A stretch of 64,000 bases of DNA from Lentisphaera marina (GTDB lineage: Bacteria; Verrucomicrobiota; Lentisphaeria; Lentisphaerales; Lentisphaeraceae), in contig NZ_JAQZZL010000002.1 in assembly GCF_028745505.1 (NCBI RefSeq), forward strand, positions 620,001 to 684,000. The letters run 5' to 3'. This document shows, one piece after another, positions 44,634-53,789 of this stretch. Every line of letters starts with the position of its first letter. Position 1 is the stretch's first letter. The translations under genes were made by a program, and so were the position numbers. The notes beneath the pieces were generated by a model that was given only the letters and a program-made list of their open reading frames with translations, did not search any database and was not told the origin of the DNA.

Positions 44634-46106
44634 TCAGAACTCTTTAGGCTCGGGAAGTAAATCGACGAAGTCACCATCTTGTTTATGAAATTCTTCGATA
44701 GTTTTGGCGCGTAGCTTCTTGAGTATAGTTTTGTATTCGGGATTGACCGCGAGGTTATTGAGTTCTTTGGGATCTTTCTCGAGGTCATAGATTTCTTCAA
44801 TAACATTATCCTTAAAGTGACGGATGTATTTATACTTGCCGTCGCGCATCATCATCCAGGCATAGAGTCCTTTGCGTTTAAAAGCATCGTAGTTTTTCGC
44901 TTTTAGCTCAGCATTAATTTTATCGCCATAAACATGAGTGGTATTGATCATTAGCATGGGAGAATTCAGCGAAGACTTAGGCTCTTTAAGTAGAGGCATA
45001 AGACTGCGGCCGTGCATTTTCCATTGCGATTTGATTCCAGCGAGATCGTGAATGGTGGTAGTGATGTCGACGCCACTTACGGGTTCTTTGCTCACAGTCC
45101 CCGCAGTCGTTAAATTCGGGGCTTTGATAATGAGTGGGGCCACAATATTAGCATCGTAGGGGAGCCACTTCTCCTTGGATCCATGCTGCCCCCAAGCAAA
45201 ACCTTGATCAGAAGTAAAAATCACGATAGTGTTTTCCAGTTGGCCACTTTCTTCCAGAGTCTTCATCAAAGTTCCCACCGCTTCATCAAGAGATTTTACG
45301 GCGTTGTTGTATTTGATAACTGACTTACTGAAGTTTGCGGGTTGGCCATTTTTATCTTTTTTCCAGCGTGTCATGTTTTTTAAATGCTGTGGTTTTGTGG
45401 GGCGTGGACCAAAGATGTCTGAAGGAATTTCAACACTTACGTCCTTGTAAAAATCTTTGTGACGCTCAGCCGGGGTATAAGGACCATGAACACCAGGGTA
45501 GCAAAGCCACAGATACCAGGGCTTATCTTTAGGTTTTTTGATATAGTCCACGGCGATTTCAGTAAAACGGTCAGTTGTGTAGCCCCCAAGCGACTTACGT
45601 TCACCACCATTAGTGCGTACGAGAGAATTATTGAAGTATGCATATTTATTCTGCTTTGGTCCACCACGGTCCCAAATAACGGAGTAATCCCAATCGCGAC
45701 CATGGCCCAGATCTTCACCTAAATGCCATTTGCCTATGCACGCAGTTTCGTAACCCTGCTGACGAAAAACAGAAGGAAAAAAGGGGAGTTTGTCTGGGTC
45801 ATAAGATGCCATGGGGTAGTCAGTAATCTGAATAGAATCCAAGGAATGTTGAAGTAGGCCAGTAAGCTTACTGGCACGCGATGGCTGACACCAAGTTCCC
45901 GTGTAGCAAGAAGTAAACCGCATTCCCGAAGTAGCTAATTTATCGATATTTGGTGTTTGCACCCAATCATGAGCCTCATCATAGCAGGATACTGAACGAT
46001 GAGTTTGATCGTCAGTAAAGATGTAGAGGATGTTGGCTCTTTTATCAGCTGCAGATATGGATGAATAAGCTAGAGATAGAAGTAAGAAATAGAGTGATTT
46101 TTTCAT
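44634..46106 (-). CDS. Secreted sulfatase
   Basis: This 490-residue protein has a signal peptide (1-19). Metal site TDDQTH is at 31-36 and the formylglycine motif Cys73-Gln-Pro-Ser-Arg77 in TWCQPSRASKLTGLL. CIGKWHLGEDLGHGRDWDY, FTSDQGFAWGQHG and EIYDLEKDPKELNNLA are typical of the iduronate-2-sulfatase/choline-sulfatase-like branch. It starts 4 bases after the stop of the upstream hydrolase gene on the same strand, so the two form an operon. It converges with the Gfo/Idh gene, with 33 bases between them and no clear terminator. Confidence 0.92.
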   Translation of the reverse strand: MKKSLYFLLLSLAYSSISAADKRANILYIFTDDQTHRSVSCYDEAHDWVQTPNIDKLATSGMRFTSCYTGTWCQPSRASKLTGLLQHSLDSIQITDYPMASYDPDKLPFFPSVFRQQGYETACIGKWHLGEDLGHGRDWDYSVIWDRGGPKQNKYAYFNNSLVRTNGGERKSLGGYTTDRFTEIAVDYIKKPKDKPWYLWLCYPGVHGPYTPAERHKDFYKDVSVEIPSDIFGPRPTKPQHLKNMTRWKKDKNGQPANFSKSVIKYNNAVKSLDEAVGTLMKTLEESGQLENTIVIFTSDQGFAWGQHGSKEKWLPYDANIVAPLIIKAPNLTTAGTVSKEPVSGVDITTTIHDLAGIKSQWKMHGRSLMPLLKEPKSSLNSPMLMINTTHVYGDKINAELKAKNYDAFKRKGLYAWMMMRDGKYKYIRHFKDNVIEEIYDLEKDPKELNNLAVNPEYKTILKKLRAKTIEEFHKQDGDFVDLLPEPKEF

Positions 46107-46110
46107 AGCT

Positions 46111-47130
46111 TTATAGCCCCGACTGATGACTGTTTTGAGTGGCAGATGTTTTAGAGATTTTTAATGGTTTCCAGACAGCAGAGTTTCCTTTTCTTTGCGC
46201 TTTCAACCAATTTAGAGCCGCGTGTGTAATAATTTGATGACCACCATCAAAGATATTAACCCTAGTGTGTTGAGTGAATTTTCGAGATAAAACCTTTTTT
46301 TTACCAAATAGCGGATCTTCACCTTTAAAAACTAATGTATTTGGAGGGATTTGGGTTTTGTAGAATTCTGTAATCAGATTATTGGGGATTTTGTGTTTTG
46401 GTTCAACAATTGCGTTAAAAGCATTTAAAGTGTGACAGAAGGGAACACTACCTCCTTTACGGCCGTCACTTATACCAGCACTTATATCAATATTGACTTC
46501 GCGTGCTTTATCTAAGTAAGTGATTGGAGAACGTCGTTTTGCCTGTGTTATTGCTAATTGATTTTTAGTGGGCTTTGCGTCAAGAACTTTTTCTATATGA
46601 CGAGCATATTTGTCATACCGAGTGTTATTACATTCATTCCACCATTGGTTAAGATCAGAGATTGGTACCCAGGCAGAAACGCCCGCCCATATTTCAGGGT
46701 GACGCCCAGCCATGATCAAGGCCATATGTCCACCTCCAGATGAACCTATGAGGTATATCCGTTTATTATCCACTTGATAGTTTTTTTGCATGTATTGAAC
46801 TGCATCAATTATATCTTGCACAGCTTTGTCAGAGGCGCATGCCTCAGAGTTGTTATTTGGACCCCGAAAGTTTGGGTGAATAAAGTGCCAATTATTCTCT
46901 AAACACCATTGTACTGCTTCTATTTGCCAGCCTGTTTGCTTGTAATCACCTGACCAACTATGAAGAGCAAGCAGTAGAGGGCGTTCTTTATTCCCTTTAG
47001 CGGAATATAGCTTCATTGGCTGCAGACTATTATCCATTGAGCTCGCGTATGTGATATCAATAATTGAATCTGGCCATTTTGCCTCAATATTAATTGATAG
47101 GATAATGAGAATAAGCAATAAAGTTTTCAT
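46111..47130 (-). CDS. Secreted alpha/beta hydrolase, prolyl-oligopeptidase-like
   Basis: This 339-residue protein has a signal peptide (MKTLLLILIILSINIEA). The fold is recognisable by LLLALHSWSGDYKQTG, FIHPNFRGPNNN and the nucleophile elbow GSSGGGHMAL, with the likely catalytic Asp/His in the C-terminal part (IFDGGHQIITHAALNWL). It resembles S9-type peptidase/esterase domains that release acyl or carbohydrate esters in polysaccharide utilisation loci. It is followed by a sulfatase gene 4 bases later. An acetyl- or other carbohydrate esterase is plausible; peptidase activity cannot be excluded. Confidence 0.8.
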   Translation of the reverse strand: MKTLLLILIILSINIEAKWPDSIIDITYASSMDNSLQPMKLYSAKGNKERPLLLALHSWSGDYKQTGWQIEAVQWCLENNWHFIHPNFRGPNNNSEACASDKAVQDIIDAVQYMQKNYQVDNKRIYLIGSSGGGHMALIMAGRHPEIWAGVSAWVPISDLNQWWNECNNTRYDKYARHIEKVLDAKPTKNQLAITQAKRRSPITYLDKAREVNIDISAGISDGRKGGSVPFCHTLNAFNAIVEPKHKIPNNLITEFYKTQIPPNTLVFKGEDPLFGKKKVLSRKFTQHTRVNIFDGGHQIITHAALNWLKAQRKGNSAVWKPLKISKTSATQNSHQSGL

Positions 47131-47195
47131 TATTTTTTCTTTTTTAGAATAAAGAGTTGAGCAGAAAAATGCTGTTTTTAGCTATTTACTTCACA

Positions 47196-47277
47196 CACGC
47201 TTTTAGCGTGAGGGAGAAGAGTTTGTGCGCAGCAGGAGCTGCGCGGTTCGAGGGTGATATGCAGGCGAGTCGTCTGC
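47196..47277. repeat. Cluster of three stem-loops between operons
   Basis: CACGC/GCGTG (47196-47210), GCGCAGC/GCTGCGC with an AGGA loop (47227-47244), and GCAGGCGA/TCGTCTGC (47261-47277, one G-U pair) lie within 82 bases. The segment is markedly more G+C-rich than its surroundings. It lies just after the DUF1080 stop on the reverse strand, so it may act as a terminator/mRNA-stabilising element or be a REP-like repeat. No coding potential was seen. Confidence 0.55.
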
Positions 47278-47286
47278 GATCCCGGA

Positions 47287-47850
47287 TTAAAATTCTTTGA
47301 GAGAAAGAATTTCAAATTCCATTTTTTGGTGAACGCCAGAGTGAAGCTGTAGGCCGATGGGACCTTGATCCTTAATTTTCACACCATCATAGTTCACTGT
47401 TTGAGTACCATTGAGGAATACCTGCATGTTTTTACCTTTGACGATGATTTTCATCTCATTCCATTCACCGAGTTTATGTAATTCTTTAATTTGATTACTG
47501 GCAGCAGGATACTTCCCCTTTTTATCAGATGGAGCATAGATGCAGGCAGTTAGATCTTTTTTGAGTGAGCGAGAAACGCCGATTTGTACTTGGTGGCTAT
47601 TACCTCGAAGGAAAACACCTGAGTCATAATCTTTTGAATCAGTTTTGAATTTAATGATGAGCTCATAATCTTTGAAGTTTTTCTTTGTCCAAAGAACGGA
47701 GTTTTTCTTGTCGGCATTTTCACCGATGATGAGTTGATCTTGACTTGTCCAGTAAGATTTCTCCGTTTTTTCTACCCATTTTTGACCGGCATTTTCTAAT
47801 GCCAAAAGAGATGAGCTGAGAGCTAGTAGGGCGAGTGCGAATTTTTTCAT
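47287..47850 (-). CDS. Secreted DUF1080 (3-keto-disaccharide hydrolase-like) protein
   Basis: The product has 187 residues from ATG 47850. A longer frame exists upstream but runs inside the sulfatase gene; the ATG at 47850 follows AAGGAAA and opens a signal peptide (MKKFALALLALSSSLLALE). The body shows the jelly-roll of DUF1080: LWTKKNFKDYELIIKFKTD, SGVFLRGNSHQVQIG, LGEWNEMKIIVKGK, VFLNGTQTVNYDG and GPIGLQLHSG. Some members hydrolyse 3-keto-glycosides formed by Gfo/Idh-type dehydrogenases. It is 1 base after the sulfatase stop, so expression is coupled. Confidence 0.85.
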   Translation of the reverse strand: MKKFALALLALSSSLLALENAGQKWVEKTEKSYWTSQDQLIIGENADKKNSVLWTKKNFKDYELIIKFKTDSKDYDSGVFLRGNSHQVQIGVSRSLKKDLTACIYAPSDKKGKYPAASNQIKELHKLGEWNEMKIIVKGKNMQVFLNGTQTVNYDGVKIKDQGPIGLQLHSGVHQKMEFEILSLKEF

Positions 47851-47851
47851 A

Positions 47852-49360
47852 TTACTTTCCTTGTGATTTGGTCTGGCTGTACCAGGTATTATAAGATTTT
47901 TTAAGAGCTTGAAGTTTTTCGGGGTATTGAGACGCGAGGTCATTGGACTCGTTTTGATCTTTAGACATATCAAATAATTCCCATTTCTTTCCCCAGAACA
48001 CGGCTTTCCAATTTTTATCACGAACGCCACCTCCCTTTGACCATTGCCAAAAAAGTGGCTTGGCTCTATTAAGTACTTGAGCTGAAAAAGTGGGGGCAAG
48101 ACTTGCTCCTTGCATGGGGGTGACTTTTGATGGATAGTTTGCACCTGTTAACTCAACATAAGTACTCATAATATCGATGAAATGAACAGGTTCACGATTA
48201 AATGAGCCGGGCTTAGATATTTTGTTGGGCCAATGAGCGATAAAAGGCGTGCGAATTCCACCTTCGTGAGAATAGTTTTTCCAGTTGCGGAGTGGGGTGT
48301 TTTGAACTGTCGCCCAAGCTTTGCCAACGGTTTCGAAACTGGCGACTTTCCCAAAGTCTTCGATCTTAGTTGATTTGCGTTTGGCGCCACTTCCTTCCGC
48401 GCAGGCACCATTATCTGAAGCAAACATGATGAGGGTATTTTCAAACTTGCCCTGAGATTTCAGCTTGGCAATAACTTTGCCGACACTGCGATCTACGTGC
48501 TCAAGCATAGCGGCGTAAATTTCCATTCTTAGCTTTTCTTTTTCGAGTTCAACTCCCTTGAGGCTAGACCATTGACGGTCAGGCCATTTTGCCAAAGGAC
48601 TTTTTTCTGGATCAATGATTCCCAGTTTAAGCATGCGTTTGTAGCGTGCTTCACGAATGGCTTCGTAGCCCTCATCATATTTGCCTTTGTACTTTGCTAT
48701 ATCTTCCGGCCAGGCGTGGAGAGGGTAGTGGGGCGCAGTGTATGAAAGGTAAAGGAAGAAGGGCTGAGAATCGAGTTCTTTTTCGTCCATCCAGTCAAGA
48801 GCTTTGTTAGTGAAGGCATCAGTTACGTGAAAATTTCGATCTTCCGGAGTGTAGTTTGTGACAGTTTGTTCATCATCACACCAATAACGATCACGTCCTT
48901 TGTTTCCAGGTGCGGGTTCACCTTCGCGCTTCTTACCGGGGTTCCACATATTACAGCCGCCATCTCGCAAACCATAATAGTGATCAAAACCACGATCATA
49001 GAGATTTTCAGTGCCGTGATGTTTTCCCGAAGCAAAAGTTCTGTAGCCCGCTGTTTTGAGAACTTCGCCAAGGGTGGCGGAATTCAGCATCTTTGCATGT
49101 TTTTTATCCATGCCAGATTGCTGAGCGTAGATGCCTGTGAGCAAACAAGCACGAGAAGGAAAGCATTTAGCCGTATTATACATTTGAGTATAGCGCAAAC
49201 CATTTTGCGCTAGGGAATCAATATTTGGGGTACTTATTTCGCCTCCATAGCAGCCCAAGTCTGAGTAGCCCATATCATCAACGAGGATGAAAATTATATT
49301 GGGTTTCTCTATGGCAATTAGACTAGAGACTAAGCTAAATAAGAGAAAATAGTACTTCAT
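47852..49360 (-). CDS. Secreted sulfatase, arylsulfatase A-like
   Basis: This 502-residue protein has a signal peptide (1-17). Metal site VDDMGYSDLGCYGG is at 27-40 and the formylglycine motif Cys66-Phe-Pro-Ser-Arg70 in AKCFPSRACLLTGIY. ASGKHHG replaces the usual GKWH sequence, and FASDNGACAEG and LFDMSKDQNESNDLA are intact. It resembles the large arylsulfatase A-type branch abundant in PVC genomes. It is followed by the DUF1080 gene and is divergent from another sulfatase at 49597; the 236-base gap holds a palindrome at 49445. Confidence 0.92.
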   Translation of the reverse strand: MKYYFLLFSLVSSLIAIEKPNIIFILVDDMGYSDLGCYGGEISTPNIDSLAQNGLRYTQMYNTAKCFPSRACLLTGIYAQQSGMDKKHAKMLNSATLGEVLKTAGYRTFASGKHHGTENLYDRGFDHYYGLRDGGCNMWNPGKKREGEPAPGNKGRDRYWCDDEQTVTNYTPEDRNFHVTDAFTNKALDWMDEKELDSQPFFLYLSYTAPHYPLHAWPEDIAKYKGKYDEGYEAIREARYKRMLKLGIIDPEKSPLAKWPDRQWSSLKGVELEKEKLRMEIYAAMLEHVDRSVGKVIAKLKSQGKFENTLIMFASDNGACAEGSGAKRKSTKIEDFGKVASFETVGKAWATVQNTPLRNWKNYSHEGGIRTPFIAHWPNKISKPGSFNREPVHFIDIMSTYVELTGANYPSKVTPMQGASLAPTFSAQVLNRAKPLFWQWSKGGGVRDKNWKAVFWGKKWELFDMSKDQNESNDLASQYPEKLQALKKSYNTWYSQTKSQGK

Positions 49361-49444
49361 ATGAGACCTTAAAAAATATTTGTTTTAAGATCATATAGGA
49401 TAGAAATGGCTATTGCCTCAATCAAATCACGAAAAAAAGGTTAA

Positions 49445-49456
49445 ATTTGCGCAAAT
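49445..49456. promoter_or_regulatory. Perfect 12-base palindrome between divergent sulfatase genes
   Basis: ATTTGCGCAAAT sits in the gap between the reverse-strand sulfatase start (49360) and the forward one (49597). Its position suits an operator controlling both genes. A 12-base palindrome in one copy is only suggestive. Confidence 0.3.
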
Positions 49457-49596
49457 ACTTACTTTATATACAAAAATACGCTTTTTTTGTCAGATAGTTC
49501 TATTTAGTGTGTTATTTACATAAATAATCCGAAAGATTATCAAGTTTCCAGTGAATAAGCTTTATGAAACAATAATGAGATACCAAAAGAGATACG

Positions 49597-51438
49597 ATGA
49601 ATAAAATTTTAATGACCTTGCTGATTACTGTATTTTTGAGTTTTAATATTTACGCTCAGAATAAACCGAATATTCTTTGGCTATTTCAAGAAGACACTTC
49701 TCCCTGGATGGGCTCTTATGATTATGCTCCTCAAAAGGGCAAAACTCCCATCATTGATAAAATGGCTAGTGATGGAGTACTTTTTAATCGAGCTTTTGTA
49801 CCTGCTCCCGTTTGTTCATCTTGTCGTTCAGCTGTGATCGTTGGTGCCAATCAATTTCGCTTTGGCGGTCATGAGCATCGCTCCCGCAGGGGTAAAGCGG
49901 GTTTGCCACTTCCAGAAGGAATGAAATTACTTCCTCAGCTATTTCAGGAAGCAGGTTATGCTACTTTTAATCAGGGCAAGGATGATTACAATTTTACCTA
50001 TCCTTCGAGTACATATATCAAAGTTAATGGAAAACAAAGCTCTATGCCCTGGCGAGAGATGCCGAAAGACAAGCCTTTCTTTGGGCAGATTCAGCTCAAG
50101 GGAGGAAAGACTAATACCACGAAATTCCCTGAGGACAGAAGAACTGATCCTGCCAGTGTGACTGTTCCTGCAGATTATCCTCAGAATCAAATGTATCGCG
50201 AAATCGTGGCTCAGCATTGCGATACAATTCGCTCCGATGACGATCGTATTGGCCTCATCCTTTCGGAACTTAAGAAAGACGGTTTAATGGATAAGACGAT
50301 AGTTGTGTATTTCTCTGACCACGGCGCTAATAATTTGATTCGTCACAAACAAATGCCAACTGAAGCAGGTTTGCACGTACCTCTTGTCATCATAGGTCCG
50401 GAAAAATGGGTGCCAAAGCAAGGCACTAGAAATGATTTAGTGAGTATATTGGATGTCTCTGCAACGACTTTAACATGGGGAGGAATTGAATATCCCGAAT
50501 GGATTGAAGGACAAAATTTATTTGCTCCGGATTTTAAAGAACGCTCATTCGTTGGCTCAGGTCGCGACCGTTGTGACCACACGATTGATCGCGTTCGCAC
50601 GATACGAACAGACAAGTATCGCTACACACGCAATTATAAGTTGGATAGAGTTTTTCTACAGCCACAATATCGCGATAATAAAGACTACCTTAAATTCATG
50701 CGAAGTGAATATGCCAAAGGAAGCCTGGATCCAAAGTTAGCAGAAATTTATTTTGGTGAACGCCCAGCTGAGGAACTCTATGATATTAGCCTTGACCCGG
50801 CTCAAGTGAATAACTTAGCAAAACTTCCTGAATATAAATCTGTGCTCGAGGAACATTGCCAGATTCTAGAATCGTGGCTTGCCAAAGGAGACCTTGGAGC
50901 AGGGCAGGAACCAGATATTGAGCTTGTGATGAACGGTAATGGACGATTTAAAGGTGTCAATGAAGAATATGAACGCGTGCGTACCGATTCAGATGGTGAC
51001 GGTTTATCAGACCTCTGGGAAAAATATAACAATCGTGATGCTAATGATGGCAAGCTACAATTCGAATTTGATTGTGGTGGTTGGCAAACAGAAGGCTGGA
51101 AAGCTGAGGGTGAGCAAGAAAATATTGCAGGGCGTCAGGGCTTTTTAGATTTCGAGTTAAAAGCCGAGAAAGCAACAATCACTCGTAGTGGATTAAAAGT
51201 TGATACGAGCCGCAATCAAGGTCATTTACAGATAAGACTACGTTCAAACCAGCCTGCTGAGATTAAGTTTTATGCCAATGGCAAGCTTATTTCAACTACC
51301 AAGCTTTCAGGGGCTAATAAGTTCGATGACAAGCAATTTAAGCTCAGTGAAAATTGGTCTGGAATCATTAAAGACCTCAAACTCGAATTTAATGCTCCCA
51401 AAGGAACGAAATTTGAAATCGATTGGATGCGAATTTAA
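49597..51438 (+). CDS. Sulfatase-family protein with aberrant CSSCR active site and calcium-binding-like repeat
   Basis: This 613-residue protein has a signal peptide (1-20). The alkaline-phosphatase-like fold starts NILWLFQEDTSPWMGSYD, and the usual formylglycine motif is Cys73-Ser-Ser-Cys-Arg77 in PAPVCSSCRSAVIVGANQF. FSDHGANNLIRHK and LYDISLDPAQVNNLA are typical of the family. The third motif position is Ser, where Pro or Ala is expected for modification, and Cys follows. The protein may be modified atypically, use Cys differently or be a non-sulfatase relative. Residues near 464-474 (DSDGDGLSDLWE) form a thrombospondin-3/EF-hand-like calcium site, followed by a beta-rich C-terminal domain. 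Confidence 0.85.
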   Translation: MNKILMTLLITVFLSFNIYAQNKPNILWLFQEDTSPWMGSYDYAPQKGKTPIIDKMASDGVLFNRAFVPAPVCSSCRSAVIVGANQFRFGGHEHRSRRGKAGLPLPEGMKLLPQLFQEAGYATFNQGKDDYNFTYPSSTYIKVNGKQSSMPWREMPKDKPFFGQIQLKGGKTNTTKFPEDRRTDPASVTVPADYPQNQMYREIVAQHCDTIRSDDDRIGLILSELKKDGLMDKTIVVYFSDHGANNLIRHKQMPTEAGLHVPLVIIGPEKWVPKQGTRNDLVSILDVSATTLTWGGIEYPEWIEGQNLFAPDFKERSFVGSGRDRCDHTIDRVRTIRTDKYRYTRNYKLDRVFLQPQYRDNKDYLKFMRSEYAKGSLDPKLAEIYFGERPAEELYDISLDPAQVNNLAKLPEYKSVLEEHCQILESWLAKGDLGAGQEPDIELVMNGNGRFKGVNEEYERVRTDSDGDGLSDLWEKYNNRDANDGKLQFEFDCGGWQTEGWKAEGEQENIAGRQGFLDFELKAEKATITRSGLKVDTSRNQGHLQIRLRSNQPAEIKFYANGKLISTTKLSGANKFDDKQFKLSENWSGIIKDLKLEFNAPKGTKFEIDWMRI

Positions 51439-51557
51439 TAAAATGCTTTAAATCTGTCTTTGGCTTTGTTATTTTAAATGTCTTTTGTATACTGGTGGCA
51501 TCTATAATTAATTAGCCTTGAGCTAAATAAATAATTTGCCCAAAGGGACTTATAATC

Positions 51558-52016
51558 ATGACAATACTTTCAATACGCCCGGCGGCTAAAGAAATAACTT
51601 ACGTACTCATCAAAAATGATAAATCAGATAAACTTGATTTGATTGCACAAGGAAGCCTAAAATTAGCAAAGAGTACTTCTCGTACTGCTGATATAGCGGA
51701 TCTCTATAAGCAATTAAAAAAGCTGATGACTACAGAGCAAGTCAACTATGTGTTGATTAAGGCAAGTGTGGTTTCGCAGGATATGACATTAGCCCATTTA
51801 CAGACGGCTGAACTTCGAGGTAGTTGTGTGATTGCGGCGACAACGTCAAAAGTACAGCTTAAACTCATTACTCCAGCAGTGACTTTCGCTAAATCTGGGA
51901 AAGTAAAAGAGACCCTAAAAAATGACGATTTATTTGAAAGAAATATTTCTGGAGAGCTGCCAAAAACAAAGCGTGATTTAGCTCTTCTAGTAATCAATCA
52001 TTTAGATAGAAAATAA
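51558..52016 (+). CDS. Small cytoplasmic protein of unknown function
   Basis: This 152-residue protein (MTILSIRPAAKEITYVLIKN) has no signal peptide or membrane helix. The alternation of strands and helices (ILSIRPAAKEITYVLI, VNYVLIKASVV, CVIAATTSKVQLKLI) and its length faintly recall the RNase H-like fold of DUF3010 proteins, but I do not recognise clear catalytic residues. AAAGGGAC 10 bases upstream supports the start. A strong terminator follows the stop. The gene stands alone between a sulfatase and a convergent RIO-type kinase gene. Confidence 0.7.
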   Translation: MTILSIRPAAKEITYVLIKNDKSDKLDLIAQGSLKLAKSTSRTADIADLYKQLKKLMTTEQVNYVLIKASVVSQDMTLAHLQTAELRGSCVIAATTSKVQLKLITPAVTFAKSGKVKETLKNDDLFERNISGELPKTKRDLALLVINHLDRK

Positions 52017-52037
52017 GTCTAACTCATTACATTTTAT

Positions 52038-52073
52038 GAGGCCTCTGACAATCATACTGTCGAGGCCTTTTTT
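52038..52073 (+). terminator. Rho-independent terminator
   Basis: GAGGCCTCTGACA (52038-52050) pairs with TGTCGAGGCC (52059-52068), with one bulged base, followed by six T residues. It ends the gene at 51558-52016 and lies at the junction with the convergent kinase gene. The A-run on the other strand is weaker. Confidence 0.8.
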
Positions 52074-52077
52074 GGTT

Positions 52078-52929
52078 TTAAGCTCTACTAGCTGCGTAAA
52101 GTCGAGCCGCTTCGGCCTCTTCTCTAGCGACTTCAATTTCCTCAAGAACTTCATCAACATTAGCGAGTTTTTCGTCAGCAGTAAATTTCCCACTCAAAAT
52201 TGTCTCGGGTCTAAGTTCACCGCTTTCATAAATCTCCCAGATCTCGGGGCCATATTGAGTCTCCAAAATTTCGGGTACATGCGCACCAAAAAAGAGTCGT
52301 AAATTATTGACGTCGCGTTCAAAGATCATTTTTGCATTGTTATTTGCAGAGGCATCAACTGCTTGGGGCAAATCAATGATGACAGGTCCATGTTCGTCGA
52401 CGAGGATATTGTACTCTGATAGGTCACCATGCACCAAGCCCGCACACAACATGCGTACGAGCTCAGTCAAAAGTATTTGATGAAACTCTGCTGCGATCTC
52501 CGCATTCATTTCCACTTCACTCAATCTTGGTGCAATATTACCATGTTCATCACTGACGAGATCCATGAGTAAAACGCCATCAAAGCAACCGTAAGTTATG
52601 GGAACTCTAACGCCCGCATCAGCTAAACGATTGAGGGCATGAACTTCGGCGTTTTGCCATGAATTCTCTTCTTCTTTTCTTCCGTAATTAGATCGCTTTG
52701 CCATGGCGCGGGCTTTACGAGAATTGCGCTCTTTGCGACCCTCGCGATAAATAGATGAATTCTGAAAACTTCTTTGGTGCACATCTTTATAAACTTTGGC
52801 ACAGCGATACTCATCATTTACTTCGACAAGGTAAACTTTAGCTTCTTTACCGCTCATAATGGGGCGAATAACTTTATCGATTATACCATCTTCCAAAAGA
52901 GGTTTGAGGCTTTTTGGGGTTTTCTTCAA
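52078..52929 (-). CDS. RIO-type serine protein kinase
   Basis: This 283-residue protein has the RIO1 pattern: PIMSGKEAKVYLVE (P-loop), Lys45 in CAKVYK, the flexible basic insert RKERNSRKARAMAKRSNYG, and VHGDLSEYNILVDEHG (catalytic Asp169, Asn174). The metal-binding IIDLPQAVD holds Asp186. RIO kinases mature ribosomes in archaea and eukaryotes; bacterial members are sporadic and poorly characterised. It lacks membrane segments. It is a third type of kinase in this window, unrelated in detail to the two membrane kinases and with its lysine in the normal place. Confidence 0.92.
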   Translation of the reverse strand: MKKTPKSLKPLLEDGIIDKVIRPIMSGKEAKVYLVEVNDEYRCAKVYKDVHQRSFQNSSIYREGRKERNSRKARAMAKRSNYGRKEEENSWQNAEVHALNRLADAGVRVPITYGCFDGVLLMDLVSDEHGNIAPRLSEVEMNAEIAAEFHQILLTELVRMLCAGLVHGDLSEYNILVDEHGPVIIDLPQAVDASANNNAKMIFERDVNNLRLFFGAHVPEILETQYGPEIWEIYESGELRPETILSGKFTADEKLANVDEVLEEIEVAREEAEAARLYAASRA

Positions 52930-53074
52930 GTTAACTACCTAAATAAATGATTGTGTGATTAATGAATAAGTATCAATCACAAAAAGCCACATTTATATAA
53001 AAGCAAGTATTCATATTTAAATATGCAAAATAATGAATCATGTTTTATAGTTACGAACAAATAAGGGCGTTGAT

Positions 53075-53770
53075 TCACCAAGGGATGGTATCTCCATTCC
53101 AATTTAAAAAGGATCCATTTTGTTCAGTATCTAGATTCGCAATGACATTATAAATCCTTTCAGCACTTTGCTCCGCAGAGTAAAGTTTGTCAGGTCTTAC
53201 TTTAAATGGTTTAGACATTGGGGAATCTGTTGTACCTGGATGCAGGGCGATAACACAGTTTTCTCTATTTTTTCGTTTCCATTCTATGGATAGACCTTTC
53301 ACGAACATATTTAAGGCAGATTTACTCATTCTATATGAGTACCACCCGCCTAAATGATTATCATTGATACTACCTACCATAGCGGAGAGAGAAACCCAGA
53401 AGAAACGATTACCGCTTATTTGTGTATCGATTAATTTTGCTAGTTGAATGTGAGTAAATAAGTTAACACGCAGACTTTCTTGAAGCCAAGCTAGATCTAT
53501 ATCACCGACTTGTTTTTCAGGCATATTGTTTTCATTGTGCAAAATCCCACAACAATTAATTATACCCGATAAGTTTAAGTTCATTTTACTTAATTCTTGC
53601 ACAAAATTTTCATTTTGTGACTCATCAAATAGGTCTACAACAAAGTGTTGATCTCTTTGCTGATGAGCACGGCTCATAGTCCAAACCGAAAAGCCTTCCA
53701 CCTCAAATTTACTTATTAAAGCTTTGGCAATTTCGCTTCTTGAACCAGCAATGAGAATATTGTCAGACAT
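53075..53770 (-). CDS. SDR-family NAD(P)-dependent oxidoreductase
   Basis: The product has 231 residues from ATG 53770; TTG 53776 is also in frame. Rossmann signature ILIAGSRSEIAKALISKF (a modified TGxxxGIG), INCCGILHNE (the NNAG-like site) and the catalytic SLSAMVGS ... YSYRMSKSALN (Tyr-x-x-x-Lys) are present. C-terminal HPGTTDSPMSKPF is typical of C-factor-like short-chain dehydrogenases. No signal peptide. It lies 19 bases after the gene at 53790 on the same strand and may be co-transcribed. Substrate unknown. Confidence 0.9.
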   Translation of the reverse strand: MSDNILIAGSRSEIAKALISKFEVEGFSVWTMSRAHQQRDQHFVVDLFDESQNENFVQELSKMNLNLSGIINCCGILHNENNMPEKQVGDIDLAWLQESLRVNLFTHIQLAKLIDTQISGNRFFWVSLSAMVGSINDNHLGGWYSYRMSKSALNMFVKGLSIEWKRKNRENCVIALHPGTTDSPMSKPFKVRPDKLYSAEQSAERIYNVIANLDTEQNGSFLNWNGDTIPW

Positions 53771-53789
53771 ATTCAAAGGTGTCCTATGA

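Noticed and set aside
47851..48144. N-terminal extension of the DUF1080 frame
   Set aside because: It overlaps the sulfatase coding region; the ATG at 47850 with AAGGAAA and a signal peptide is the better start.
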